Below the pieces are notes generated by a model that saw only the letters and a program-made list of their open reading frames with translations, made no database searches and was not told the DNA's origin. A stretch of DNA of 64,000 bases from Bdellovibrionaceae bacterium UBA2339 (GTDB lineage: Bacteria > Bdellovibrionota > Bdellovibrionia > Bdellovibrionales > JAMPXM01), in assembly GCA_002344785.1 (NCBI GenBank), contig DDUL01000056.1:37204-101203 (forward strand). Direction: 5' to 3'. The translations under genes were made by a program, and so were the position numbers. Position 1 is the stretch's first letter; each line of letters starts with the position of its first letter. Below, in pieces: positions 10,302 to 17,849 of the stretch.

Positions 10302-11115
10302 CAGTGGCGGATTTGGACGTCCCCCGGGATCGGGTGGACCAGGTGGTGGTGGTGGTTTTGGTCGTCCCCCCGGATCGGGTGGGCCTGGCGGATTTCGTCC
10401 GGGTGGACCCGGTGGCCCTGGTGGTGGAGGTCCGCGTCCAGCTGGCCCTCGGCCATTTGGTGGCGGCGGTGGCCCAGGCGGTCCCGGTGGCGGCCCAGGC
10501 GGCGGACCCGGAGCTCCTCGTTTTGATCGCGGACCCAGGCGTGGACCTGTCCAAAAAGACGGTCCTCGCACCAACCGTGAAATTCGAGTTCCCGAAGTGC
10601 GCGTGATCGGCGAAGACGGCTCGATGCTCGGAATTTTTCCGACGCAAGAAGCTGTTCGCATGGCCGAGGACAAAGGCCTTGATCTGATCGAAGTGGCGCC
10701 GACGGCAAAGCCGCCGACCTGCAAGATCGCGGACTACGGAAAGTACCGATACGAGCAAAAACAAAAAGAGCGCGAGGCGCGAAAGAACCAAGTTGTGATC
10801 ACCATTAAGGAGATCCAGCTTCGACCGCGCACCGACGAGCATGATTTGCAAGTGAAGCTCAAGAAAGCTCGCGAATTCATTCTCGAAGGTGACAAGGTGA
10901 AGGTGAACCTTCGCTTTTACGGTCGCGAGATGGCGCATCAGGAACTGGGGATCGAGCTGCTCAGGCGCGTGACCACAGATCTCGGTGACATCGCGATGGT
11001 GGAAAGTCCGCCGAAGATGGAAGGCAAGCAGATGTTCGTACTGCTGGCTCCGGATAAAGAGAAGATCAAAGACTACGAAAAGAAAATCGCTGAGGCTGCA
11101 TCTAAGCCTGAGTGA
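10297..11115 (+). CDS. infC: Translation initiation factor IF-3 with Gly-rich N-terminal extension and ATT start
   Basis: Binds the 30S subunit and checks start-codon pairing. The conserved core begins near codon 93 (NREIRVPEVRVI) and runs through the linker and C-terminal domain to MEGKQMFVLLAP. No ATG, GTG or TTG precedes the core in a sensible place. ATT at 10297 lies directly after an AGGAGG site and overlaps the thrS stop. Rare AUU starts are well known for infC and allow IF-3 to control its own synthesis. The roughly 78 extra residues are Gly, Pro and Arg rich and include two copies of GGFGRPPGSGGPGG. The extension is not typical of IF-3 and is likely disordered and possibly RNA-binding. 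Confidence 0.93.
   Translation: MNSGGFGRPPGSGGPGGGGGFGRPPGSGGPGGFRPGGPGGPGGGGPRPAGPRPFGGGGGPGGPGGGPGGGPGAPRFDRGPRRGPVQKDGPRTNREIRVPEVRVIGEDGSMLGIFPTQEAVRMAEDKGLDLIEVAPTAKPPTCKIADYGKYRYEQKQKEREARKNQVVITIKEIQLRPRTDEHDLQVKLKKAREFILEGDKVKVNLRFYGREMAHQELGIELLRRVTTDLGDIAMVESPPKMEGKQMFVLLAPDKEKIKDYEKKIAEAASKPE
10306..10392 (+). repeat. Two 42-bp repeats coding GGFGRPPGSGGPGG in infC
   Basis: Codons 4-17 (10306-10347) and 19-32 (10351-10392) of infC encode the same 14 residues with several synonymous differences, separated by one Gly codon. The following 150 bases remain Gly/Pro rich without an exact unit. Synonymous divergence with preserved residues suggests that the peptide is under selection. 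Confidence 0.85.
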
Positions 11116-11132
11116 AGACACTCAATGACTCT

Positions 11133-11159
11133 AAAAGCCCCTCTTCGTGAGGGGCTTTT
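11133..11159. terminator. Bidirectional intrinsic terminator after infC
   Basis: AAAAGCCCCTC and GAGGGGCTTTT form a perfect 11-bp stem around TTCGT. Because of the A and T runs it can work for infC on the plus strand and for the convergent gene whose stop begins at 11162. It separates infC from rpmI, which are normally co-transcribed. Confidence 0.9.
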
Positions 11160-11441
11160 TCATTTGGACGTTTCGACATCCTTGGCGGACTTGAGGGCCG
11201 TGGTGGCGACGATCAGCTGCACGCGCGCACCTCGTTTCAGAGGCTTGAGGTAAGCGAGTTGTTCGCTGTTGAGCTCGGACTTTTTGATCTCATAGATCAG
11301 TTGAGCTGTTTGAATCTTGAGGGTCTTTTCGTCAAAGGCCTTAATTTCGCCATCAATCTGAAACACTCCTAAGGCGAGAGCTGCCGTTTGCGCGAACGCC
11401 AACGTGGCCAGCGCAAATGACATGAGCCATGACTTTGTCAT
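11160..11441 (-). CDS. Small exported protein, 93 residues, unknown function
   Basis: A hydrophobic signal peptide (MTKSWLMSFALATLAFAQTAALAL) is followed by a short hydrophilic domain, so it is probably periplasmic. I do not recognise the family. The mature part reads like a small beta-structured domain (FQIDGEIKAFDEKTLKIQT), reminiscent of short OB-like exported proteins, but this is a weak impression. ATG at 11441 follows AGGAG by 8 bases and overlaps the upstream gene's stop as ATGA, so the two are coupled. It belongs to the block inserted between infC and rpmI. Confidence 0.65.
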   Translation of the reverse strand: MTKSWLMSFALATLAFAQTAALALGVFQIDGEIKAFDEKTLKIQTAQLIYEIKKSELNSEQLAYLKPLKRGARVQLIVATTALKSAKDVETSK

Positions 11442-12007
11442 CGTGAAACTCCTTGCGGTGGCTGCACGCCATCTTGTTGTACGCGGAAACCGGAATGCTG
11501 CTGTTGGGGAAGTGGCCGAAGTGCCCAATGGCGAGCGGCGCCCGCATCGCGCGAGTTCACGCATTCGTTCACGCGTGGGCACTCGGGCGCGCCGCTGGAG
11601 TTCTTTCGCCCAAGGCATTGCACGTTCATGAAAGTGACCTCGGGCTGAAATCCCATGGCGCCAGAGCCGGCACCGCGCATGACGGTGTTGCTGATCTCGG
11701 TGTCGCTCAGTTGGTCGAACTTTTTGCCGGAGTTTTGTTGTTCGATGTAGAGCCGAAGTCGAGCTGTGAGTGGCGTGCAAGTCGCGGTGTAGGAGCAAAA
11801 GATTTGCGGTTGCGATGGGTCTGTCCGTACGTTCGCGTTGGCACATTGAACTTCGGCAGTGTCGGAGTAAAACGCGCCCGCACCGGGCGGCGTGCCGCAA
11901 GCGAATTGCACGCGTTCGTTGGCGAGGGTCGGTGTCGCGATCGAAGTGATGCCGCAGATGGCGAGCGTCAGTAAAAGTCGGCTCGTGTTTCGCCTTGTGG
12001 TTCGCAT
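11438..12007 (-). CDS. Exported cysteine-containing protein of unknown function
   Basis: A 189-residue protein with a clear signal peptide (RLLLTLAICGITSIATPTLA) and several cysteines in the mature part (FACG, VQCAN, FCSY, ATCTP, VQCLG, PECPRVNEC), suggesting a disulfide-bonded secreted or periplasmic protein. ATG at 12007 has a strong GAGGAGG site 5 bases upstream. The C-terminal 40 residues look low in complexity compared with the rest, so a frameshift there cannot be excluded. No family recognised. Confidence 0.6.
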   Translation of the reverse strand: MRTTRRNTSRLLLTLAICGITSIATPTLANERVQFACGTPPGAGAFYSDTAEVQCANANVRTDPSQPQIFCSYTATCTPLTARLRLYIEQQNSGKKFDQLSDTEISNTVMRGAGSGAMGFQPEVTFMNVQCLGRKNSSGAPECPRVNECVNSRDAGAARHWALRPLPQQQHSGFRVQQDGVQPPQGVSR

Positions 12008-12119
12008 AGGGGCCTCCTCACATAATTTTGAGTTAAGCTTGGAGAGCTCACAAGTCGAGTCGAAGTGAGCTGGGAAAAAGTATGCCGATCGTCGAGTTTG
12101 TAGGGCTTCAGTGAACCGT

Positions 12120-12479
12120 TTAGCTGTTCGTTGGGCTGAGCCAAAGCCACCAGGTGAGTCGAGGGCCAATCTCCCAACTTGCGAGATTGGCGAGCAGCGA
12201 AGTGAGCAGCCATGCGGGCCAGCGTCGCCAAGTGTGGGTCGTGGATGCATGCAGAGCGGCCTCGCCCCACCAGGCAAAGAGTTCTGCGCTGAGAATCGCG
12301 GTGAGCCAAGTCAGGCCCATCGCCATATGGCCAAAGAAGATGGTCGGGTGGGTGATGAGATTCGCGAGTGTGGTGAGACCCAATGAGCGCGCCGGTGTCA
12401 GGCCGATTTGTCGATGCCAGAAGTAGAAGAATATGAGTTCGAGCGCATTGGATTGCAGGAATGTGATCACATACGCCAT
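12120..12479 (-). CDS. Small polytopic membrane protein, unknown
   Basis: 119 residues with about three hydrophobic helices and conserved-looking motifs FYFWHRQIGLT and NLITHPTIFFGHMAMGLTW. It contains several His and Trp residues inside or next to helices. It overlaps the preceding gene by 13 bases, which fits an operon with the two upstream genes. Function unknown. Confidence rests on composition and tight packing rather than a recognised family. Confidence 0.55.
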   Translation of the reverse strand: MAYVITFLQSNALELIFFYFWHRQIGLTPARSLGLTTLANLITHPTIFFGHMAMGLTWLTAILSAELFAWWGEAALHASTTHTWRRWPAWLLTSLLANLASWEIGPRLTWWLWLSPTNS

Positions 12480-12823
12480 TGGGAGGACTCTCGACGAAGG
12501 CGTAGGGCACTCAAGCTGATCACGAGACTCCAGAGCGCAAAGAGCGCGATATCATCGAAGATCCCCTTGCGTGTCGTGGGTTGCGAAAGAATTTCGGGAT
12601 AGGCATTTTGCCAAAGCCCTAGGGGTGTCAGCAGGCTGGCCTGTTGCAATGTCACTTGGCCACGCGGAGGAAATTGGTAGTCCGCCGCATACGACAAGGC
12701 CACCACGGCGAGCACGAGAGCTGCGTTGTGGAGGCCCAGCGAAAAGCGCCAACGACTCGGCCTTGCTACGGCCGAGTGGTGGGTGTGTTTCGGATTGTTA
12801 GCGGCAGGTGTTTTGGGTCGCAT
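12467..12823 (-). CDS. Small membrane protein, unknown
   Basis: 118 residues. A basic N-terminus is followed by a helix (LHNAALVLAVVALSYAADY), an extracytoplasmic loop and a second helix near the C-terminus (DDIALFALWSLVISLSAL), then a basic tail, so both ends are predicted in the cytoplasm. It overlaps the upstream exported protein by 26 bases and the downstream membrane protein by 13. No recognised domain; possibly a partner of the protein encoded at 12120-12479. Confidence 0.55.
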   Translation of the reverse strand: MRPKTPAANNPKHTHHSAVARPSRWRFSLGLHNAALVLAVVALSYAADYQFPPRGQVTLQQASLLTPLGLWQNAYPEILSQPTTRKGIFDDIALFALWSLVISLSALRLRRESSQWRM

Positions 12824-13268
12824 CGTTCAGATCGAGCGGAAATGCGTCGCCGGCCAGGTCGTGCTTGTAGTTCGGGTCATGCACCTTGTGCAGAGAGATT
12901 TGGCACTCGACTTGGGGGGCCGGGACCACGCGGGGCTGCGATCCGCCGTTGGTTGTCGGCTCATCGACGATCTTCACGCCCGAGCATCCCAAAACGAGGT
13001 TCCAGCCATTTGAAGCAATCAAGAGTGAGCGTTCGTTGAGCTTGCGAAGCGCGGCCTCTTGGGGTGGCACCATGATGTCGAGAACGGTGCGGGAGCTTGG
13101 GAGTAGCTGCATGAATTTACCAGCGTCCTCGCCATAAAACTTGATCACTTGGCCATCGCGCATGGAGCCGGGGTTAATGCCTTTGACATCAACAAAGGCA
13201 ATGCCGCCATCGTTGGCGAAGGCGTGGGTGCTGAGGATGAGGCTGAGGGCCAAAAGCAGGGACCGCAT
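12798..13268 (-). CDS. Exported protein, 156 residues, unknown
   Basis: First gene of a three-gene minus-strand unit. The signal peptide MRSLLLALSLILSTHAFA predicts cleavage near residue 18. The mature protein contains two cysteines typical of a periplasmic disulfide (LVLGCSGVK and VECQIS) plus a third at the C-terminus (NTCR). AAGGAG lies 8 bases before the ATG. The two membrane proteins downstream overlap it in series, so it may be the soluble partner of a small envelope complex. Function unknown. Confidence 0.6.
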   Translation of the reverse strand: MRSLLLALSLILSTHAFANDGGIAFVDVKGINPGSMRDGQVIKFYGEDAGKFMQLLPSSRTVLDIMVPPQEAALRKLNERSLLIASNGWNLVLGCSGVKIVDEPTTNGGSQPRVVPAPQVECQISLHKVHDPNYKHDLAGDAFPLDLNDATQNTCR

Positions 13269-13370
13269 AGAGAAGACTCCTTTTAGGTGAGGGGGGACGG
13301 GCTTGATCTAGCGGAACTTCTGAGGTGCGTCATATGTGAGCTAAGACCCTGAAAAGCCTTTAGGGTTGGG

Positions 13371-13400
13371 TTGCCAGGGTCGGTGAAGTGCTGTTACAAC
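13371..13400 (+). promoter_or_regulatory. Candidate promoter for rpmI-rplT
   Basis: TTGCCA at 13371-13376 and TACAAC at 13395-13400 are 18 bases apart in the gap between divergent genes, about 100 bases before rpmI. rpmI is cut off from infC by a terminator and needs its own promoter. The roughly 105-base leader holds a CCGGA/TCCGG dyad (13454-13473) and could carry L20 autoregulation, but the structure is not clear enough to call. Confidence 0.4.
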
Positions 13401-13505
13401 GAACGACTCCAAAATCTGTCCCCGGCCCAAAAGAGTTCTGCAGTTCGCAGACCGCCGGATCGGATGAAGTCCGGTGTCCTTGATGACCGCCGGCAAGAGG
13501 CAACA

Positions 13506-13703
13506 ATGGCCGTGAAGTCGAAGACGCATTCAGGTGCGAAGAAGCGCCTGGTGAAGCTCGCGTCAGGTAAAGTGAAAATGAAGCAATCGGGTATGCGCCA
13601 CTTGCTCAGCCCGCACAAATCCAAAGGCAAGCGCCAAGCTGGAGCAACAGCTTATGTGCACTCCGCTAACATGAACCAGACCAAGCGTCTGTTGAACTTC
13701 TAA
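13506..13703 (+). CDS. rpmI: 50S ribosomal protein L35
   Basis: 65-residue, very basic large-subunit protein beginning MAVKSKTHSGAKKRLVKL, the standard L35 signature. The start was chosen for family length and for the AAGAGG site 5 bases upstream. The frame extends further upstream but without homology. It precedes rplT by 10 bases in the usual order. Unusually, it is separated from infC by a 2.4-kb block of exported proteins. Confidence 0.97.
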   Translation: MAVKSKTHSGAKKRLVKLASGKVKMKQSGMRHLLSPHKSKGKRQAGATAYVHSANMNQTKRLLNF

Positions 13704-13713
13704 GGAGAGGCAC

Positions 13714-14067
13714 ATGGCACGCGTAAAAGGTGGAGTTGTTTCTCGTCGTCGTCGTCGCAAGTTTCTTCAGCGCGCTGAAGGTTTCTATTCTTCCGGCAGC
13801 CGCTGCTACATTCACGTGCGCGAAAAGACGGATAAGGCCCTTCAGTATGCTTATCGCGATCGCAAGGTGAAGAAGCGCGAGTTCCGTGCATTGTGGATTC
13901 AGCGAATCAATGCGGCGGCTCGATTGAACGGCACAACTTATTCGAAGCTGATGCATGCAATTTCCGAAAAAGGTTTGGAATTGGATCGCAAGGTTTTGGC
14001 GGACTTGGCTGTGAAGGATGCTGCGGGATTCGCGGCATTGGTGAGCCAAGTGGGCGCTCGAGCTTAA
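13714..14067 (+). CDS. rplT: 50S ribosomal protein L20
   Basis: 117-residue large-subunit assembly protein, MARVKGGVVSRRRRRKFLQRAEGFY, complete and of normal length. In many bacteria L20 represses the rpmI-rplT transcript. It has a Shine-Dalgarno AGGAGAGG just before the ATG and is followed by a strong terminator, so rpmI-rplT form a two-gene unit. Confidence 0.98.
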   Translation: MARVKGGVVSRRRRRKFLQRAEGFYSSGSRCYIHVREKTDKALQYAYRDRKVKKREFRALWIQRINAAARLNGTTYSKLMHAISEKGLELDRKVLADLAVKDAAGFAALVSQVGARA

Positions 14068-14100
14068 GCTCGGAGTTTTTGAAAAGTTGAAGCTTTGCAG

Positions 14101-14133
14101 AGAGGCGAGTTGCGAAACTCGCCTCTTCTGTTT
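14101..14133 (+). terminator. Intrinsic terminator after rplT
   Basis: AGAGGCGAGTT and AACTCGCCTCT form an 11-bp perfect stem with a GCGA tetraloop, followed by TCTGTTT. It isolates the ribosomal protein unit from the mevalonate operon downstream. Confidence 0.88.
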
Positions 14134-14180
14134 CTGAAGCTATGAGCGAGACTTGAGTAATTGTTCGAAAAAAACGAAAA

Positions 14181-14209
14181 CTTGCCGCGAGTTAGGCGAC
14201 TCGCCCAAG
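14181..14209. promoter_or_regulatory. Inverted repeat upstream of the mevalonate operon
   Basis: GCGAGT (14187-14192) and ACTCGC (14199-14204) are inverted around TAGGCG, and CTTG/CAAG arms at 14181 and 14206 extend the symmetry. It sits where a -35 region or activator site would be, just upstream of an extended -10 sequence. An operator role is inference. Confidence 0.4.
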
Positions 14210-14215
14210 GTGAAA

Positions 14216-14224
14216 TGCTAGAAT
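14216..14224 (+). promoter_or_regulatory. Candidate extended -10 promoter of the mevalonate operon
   Basis: TGCTAGAAT matches the extended -10 form TGnTATAAT in all but one base. It lies after the rplT terminator and about 100 bases before fni. No good -35 is present, as is common for extended -10 promoters. Confidence 0.45.
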
Positions 14225-14244
14225 TTTAAGGCCACAATCATGAG

Positions 14245-14258
14245 CCTAGAATTCTAGG
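14245..14258. promoter_or_regulatory. 14-bp perfect palindrome in the fni leader
   Basis: CCTAGAATTCTAGG is perfectly self-complementary. Its left half repeats the CTAGAATT of the proposed -10 region at 14218-14225, 28 bases upstream. It would lie shortly downstream of the transcription start, a typical repressor position. Function inferred only. Confidence 0.35.
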
Positions 14259-14323
14259 GCCGTTGCGGTGGCGGAGATCGCGCAAACTTTGAATGGATCA
14301 TGGCCCGCTGACTTGAGGACTTT

Positions 14324-15523
14324 ATGTCGGACTTGGACATCGTCGACCAACAGGGGAATTCGCCCAAAGCTATGTCGGCGAACAGTCGTTCGTCCTCCGA
14401 ACTTCCGTCTACGCCCATGGCCACGCCCGTGGTTCAAGGTTCAAGTGACGATGGAGTTCGCGAGTCCGGCCAGCAGTTTGATTCACGAAAAGTTGATCAT
14501 CTGCGTTTGTCACTACGCGAAGATGTGCAGGCCGGTTTGGGCGTGATGGATTCAATGCGGCTGCAACATGAAGCACTTCCTGATTTGAATTTTTCTGAGA
14601 TTGATTTGTCCGTTGCCGGGCTGATGCCGATGGCGACGCCATTTTTGCTGAGTTCCATGACGGCGGGGCATGCGGGATCTCTGGATCTGAATGTGATGTT
14701 CGCTCGCGCCAGCGCTCGTCGTGGATGGCTGATGGGAGTTGGCTCGCAAAGAAGAGAGCTCTTTGATTCAGCGGCCTCGGAAGAATGGAAACGTGTGCGG
14801 CGATCGGCGCCGAACGTGGTGTTGTTGGGCAATATCGGCATCAGCCAGCTGATTCGGGTTGAAGTCGACGCCGTGGAGAGATTGGTCGACGCGCTTGAGG
14901 CGAAGGGATTGATGATTCACTTGAATGCGCTTCAAGAGGCCTTGCAGCCCGAGGGCACGCCGGAGTTTGCGGGCGGGCTTCGAGCCATCGAGAAATTGGC
15001 GGGAAGAATTTCCGTGCCGGTGATTGTGAAGGAAACAGGTTGTGGAGTTTCCGCACTCACCGCTGAGAAGTTGTGGAATGCGGGTGTGCGCGCCATTGAC
15101 GTGGCGGGTATGGGTGGAACGCATTGGGGGCGCATCGAGGGGCACCGTAGTGCGGATTTGTCGTGGCAAAAGACGGCGGCTGAAACTTTCAAGAATTGGG
15201 GTTTACCCACATTGCAGTCGCTGATTGATGTGCGACGCACGATCGAGTCCAAACCAGGCTTGGAAGTTTGGGCTTCGGGTGGCCTGCGAAGCGGTTTAGA
15301 CGCCGCCAAGGCGTTGGTGCTTGGGGCAGAGCGCGTGGGACTGGCGCAGCCGGTTCTCGCGGCGGCGATGCGTGGTGAGGAAGAGTTGGATGCGCAGATG
15401 CATCGAATGGAAATGGAGCTTCGCGTGGCGATGTTCTGCACCGGGGCTGCAAAAATTGCGAACTTGAAAAAGGTCGGTTGGGTGTTGGCGCATGCAAGCG
15501 CTGCAGAGGAGACGAGCCGATGA
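14324..15523 (+). CDS. fni: Type 2 isopentenyl-diphosphate delta-isomerase
   Basis: FMN-dependent enzyme that interconverts isopentenyl and dimethylallyl diphosphate, the final step of this operon's pathway. The 399-residue protein shows SRKVDHLRL near residue 64, MTAGHAG after the first third, and the FMN/phosphate-binding WASGGLRSGLDAAKALVLGA towards the C-terminus. An N-terminal tail of about 60 Ser/Pro-rich residues precedes the family core and looks disordered. ATG follows GAGGA by 5 bases; a later start cannot be excluded. The stop overlaps mvaA (ATGA). Cytoplasmic. Confidence 0.92.
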   Translation: MSDLDIVDQQGNSPKAMSANSRSSSELPSTPMATPVVQGSSDDGVRESGQQFDSRKVDHLRLSLREDVQAGLGVMDSMRLQHEALPDLNFSEIDLSVAGLMPMATPFLLSSMTAGHAGSLDLNVMFARASARRGWLMGVGSQRRELFDSAASEEWKRVRRSAPNVVLLGNIGISQLIRVEVDAVERLVDALEAKGLMIHLNALQEALQPEGTPEFAGGLRAIEKLAGRISVPVIVKETGCGVSALTAEKLWNAGVRAIDVAGMGGTHWGRIEGHRSADLSWQKTAAETFKNWGLPTLQSLIDVRRTIESKPGLEVWASGGLRSGLDAAKALVLGAERVGLAQPVLAAAMRGEEELDAQMHRMEMELRVAMFCTGAAKIANLKKVGWVLAHASAAEETSR

Positions 15524-16923
15524 GCACTCCGAATTCGACAAGCCATGATTCAAAATCGGGACGACGTGCGGCCCTGCATGAGCGAATGCCGCAGATGTCC
15601 GATGCGAGATCGCCAGAAGGCGACTTGATGAAAGGCTTTTCCAAGCTCTCTCGTGACGAACGTTTCGCGCGATTGATCGAGATGGGAGCCCTGACGGAAG
15701 ATGACGTGAAATATCTGAAGTCGGGCGGTTTACGGGACTTCACCTTGGCGGAGTCCTTTATTGAAAACGTCATCGGCTATTTTCAGTTGCCGTTGGGAGT
15801 GGCTACGAATTTTGTGATCGATGGTCGTGAGTTGGTGATTCCGATGGCCGTGGAAGAGACTTCCATCATTGCCGCGGCATCCAAGTCGGCGAAGTGGGTG
15901 CGCGAGCGCGGTGAAATTCGCACTTCGACATTAGGTGATCTGATTATTGGGCAGATTCAGGTCGCGCATGTGAGCTCCTATGAGAGTTTCGCGGAACGAG
16001 TGATGAGTCGGCGGGACGAGTTTGTTCAGCTTGCGAATCGCGATGTGGCGCACGGGCTGGTGGCTCGTGGAGGCGGGGTTCGAGAAATTTCCGTCCGACG
16101 ATTGGCCCGACCCGATGGCGGCGACATGGCCGTCGTGCATGTTTTGGCCGACCCGTGCGACGCCATGGGTGCGAACATCATCAATCAAGTTTGTGAGTAT
16201 TTGAAAGCGCCCATCGAGACGCTCACGGGTGAGCGGGTCACGATGTGCATTTTGTCGAATCTGGTCGACACCAAGTTGACTCGAGCCGAAGTGTGCCTGC
16301 GAGGCCTAGAGCCAGACTTGGCTCGCCGAATCGAAGAGGCTTCGCTCTTTGCGTGGGTGGATCCGTATCGCGCGGCCACCAACAATAAAGGCGTAATGAA
16401 TGGCATCGATCCCATTTTGATTGCGACGGGAAATGATTGGCGTGCTGTCGAAGCTGGTGTTCATGCTTACGCGGTTCGCGATGGGCAATACAGATCCATC
16501 ACGCGATGGCAGGTAGAAGGCGACGAGTTGGTGGGTGTGTTTGAAGCGCCGATTGTGGTGGGCACGGTCGGTGGCGTGACGCGATTGCATCCGACGGCGC
16601 GCATGGCGCTGGAAATGTTGGGTGTCGAATCGGCGGCTGAGCTGTCGCGAATTTGCGCCGCGGTCGGATTGGTGCAGAACTTGGGAGCCCTCAAGGCACT
16701 GACGACTGTGGGGATTATCGAAGGGCACATGAAACTGCACATCCGCAATCTGACGATCGGGGCGGGCGCGACGGAAGTTGAGACGCCCATCGTGCAAAAG
16801 CGATTGGAAGAAATTCTGCTGCTCACGAAGCGGATCTCGTTGCAGAACGCGATTGAGGTGCTGCGTGAAATTCGCACGGCGGCGCGTGCTGGAGAAGCAT
16901 CGCCGGGCGGCGCCTTGTCGTGA
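15520..16923 (+). CDS. mvaA: Hydroxymethylglutaryl-CoA reductase
   Basis: Reduces HMG-CoA to mevalonate, the committed step of the pathway. The 467-residue soluble protein has no membrane anchor, so it is the bacterial class II type by architecture. Visible signatures are DAMGANIINQVCEYL, VGTVGGVTRLHP and the C-terminal EGHMKLH with the catalytic His region. An N-terminal stretch of about 45 residues precedes the family start. It overlaps fni upstream and the GHMP kinase downstream by four bases each. HMG-CoA synthase is not in this window. Confidence 0.93.
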   Translation: MSTPNSTSHDSKSGRRAALHERMPQMSDARSPEGDLMKGFSKLSRDERFARLIEMGALTEDDVKYLKSGGLRDFTLAESFIENVIGYFQLPLGVATNFVIDGRELVIPMAVEETSIIAAASKSAKWVRERGEIRTSTLGDLIIGQIQVAHVSSYESFAERVMSRRDEFVQLANRDVAHGLVARGGGVREISVRRLARPDGGDMAVVHVLADPCDAMGANIINQVCEYLKAPIETLTGERVTMCILSNLVDTKLTRAEVCLRGLEPDLARRIEEASLFAWVDPYRAATNNKGVMNGIDPILIATGNDWRAVEAGVHAYAVRDGQYRSITRWQVEGDELVGVFEAPIVVGTVGGVTRLHPTARMALEMLGVESAAELSRICAAVGLVQNLGALKALTTVGIIEGHMKLHIRNLTIGAGATEVETPIVQKRLEEILLLTKRISLQNAIEVLREIRTAARAGEASPGGALS

Positions 16924-17849
16924 AGCGGGAACTTCAAGTTCCAGCCAAGACTTTTCTGATCGGCGAGTATCTCGCTTTGCGAGGCGGACCGGCCGTTGTG
17001 CTGGGGACTCGGCCAAATTTTATATTTCAATGGGAAGTCGGTGAGTCGCGACTCGGCGACTTTCACGCTGAGTCTCCGGCGGGAAAGTGGCTCGCGGGAA
17101 GTGGTTTGCGCGCGAAAGTCTCGGGCGGGCGATTGGGGTTTGGTTCTTCGACGGCTGAATTTTTGGGTGCATGGATTGCCAAGCGCGCCGAACGACTTTC
17201 GCTGAAAGGTTCACAGCGGTGGGTGCAGCCGATTGAAGGTGACTTTGAGGGGCGCTTGTCTGCGGCGTGGCCAGAGCGCCACGTTGATGTGCCGGCCAGT
17301 TGGCTCGAGCTGTTGTCGGATTATCGGAGTGTGGCGCCGCTGGCCTCGGGAGCGGACCTGCTGGCTCAGGCTGTCGGCGGGGTCGCAATTTGGGATGAGC
17401 GAAAGGCCGTGTTGCAGCGACTGCCGTGGCGGATGCGTGAGTTGAAGTTTTCGATTTTCGCGACGGGAGTGAAGCTGGCAACGCATTCGCATTTACAGAA
17501 TTTGAATCTTGATGCCGTGGAGTCGCTGAGGCCTTGGGCGGAGGATGCGGTCGCAGGATTGGAAGCGGGAGACGCGGATCGTGTGGTGGCTTCGATTCGC
17601 GGATGTGCGCGGGAGCTCGAAGCATTGGGGCTCGTGACAGAAGTGACCGCGGAGCATTTGCGGGCGTTGGATGAAATCCCTGGCGTACGTGCGGCGAAAG
17701 GCTGTGGCGCGCTGGGTGCGGATGCCGTGCTTGTGCTTCATGATGCCGAGGTCGAAGATGAGCTGCGGCGAATTGCTTTGCAACGTGGTTTAGAGTTTTT
17801 CGCGGGCGAGGCGGATTTGTGGGAATCCAATCTGGAGTTTGAAACGTGA
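16920..17849 (+). CDS. GHMP kinase, probable phosphomevalonate kinase
   Basis: Probably phosphorylates mevalonate 5-phosphate. It is a GHMP-fold kinase of 309 residues: an N-terminal VPAKTFLIGEYLALRGG, the ATP loop LGFGSSTAEF around residue 80, and a C-terminal GCGALGADAVLVL. The assignment rests on elimination: the operon also has a clear mevalonate kinase (18835-19764) and a clear decarboxylase, leaving this step. It starts with GTG overlapping the mvaA stop (GTGA). The sequence is divergent, so a mevalonate-kinase role with swapped partners is possible. Confidence 0.78.
   Translation: MKRELQVPAKTFLIGEYLALRGGPAVVLGTRPNFIFQWEVGESRLGDFHAESPAGKWLAGSGLRAKVSGGRLGFGSSTAEFLGAWIAKRAERLSLKGSQRWVQPIEGDFEGRLSAAWPERHVDVPASWLELLSDYRSVAPLASGADLLAQAVGGVAIWDERKAVLQRLPWRMRELKFSIFATGVKLATHSHLQNLNLDAVESLRPWAEDAVAGLEAGDADRVVASIRGCARELEALGLVTEVTAEHLRALDEIPGVRAAKGCGALGADAVLVLHDAEVEDELRRIALQRGLEFFAGEADLWESNLEFET

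Noticed and set aside
10291..11121. 276-residue antisense frame over infC
   Set aside because: Its Thr/Ser/Arg repeats mirror the Gly-rich repeat of IF-3 on the other strand.
11453..11974. 173-residue plus-strand frame opposite the exported-protein gene
   Set aside because: The minus-strand frame has a signal peptide, a strong ribosome site and an ATGA junction; the plus-strand frame has none.
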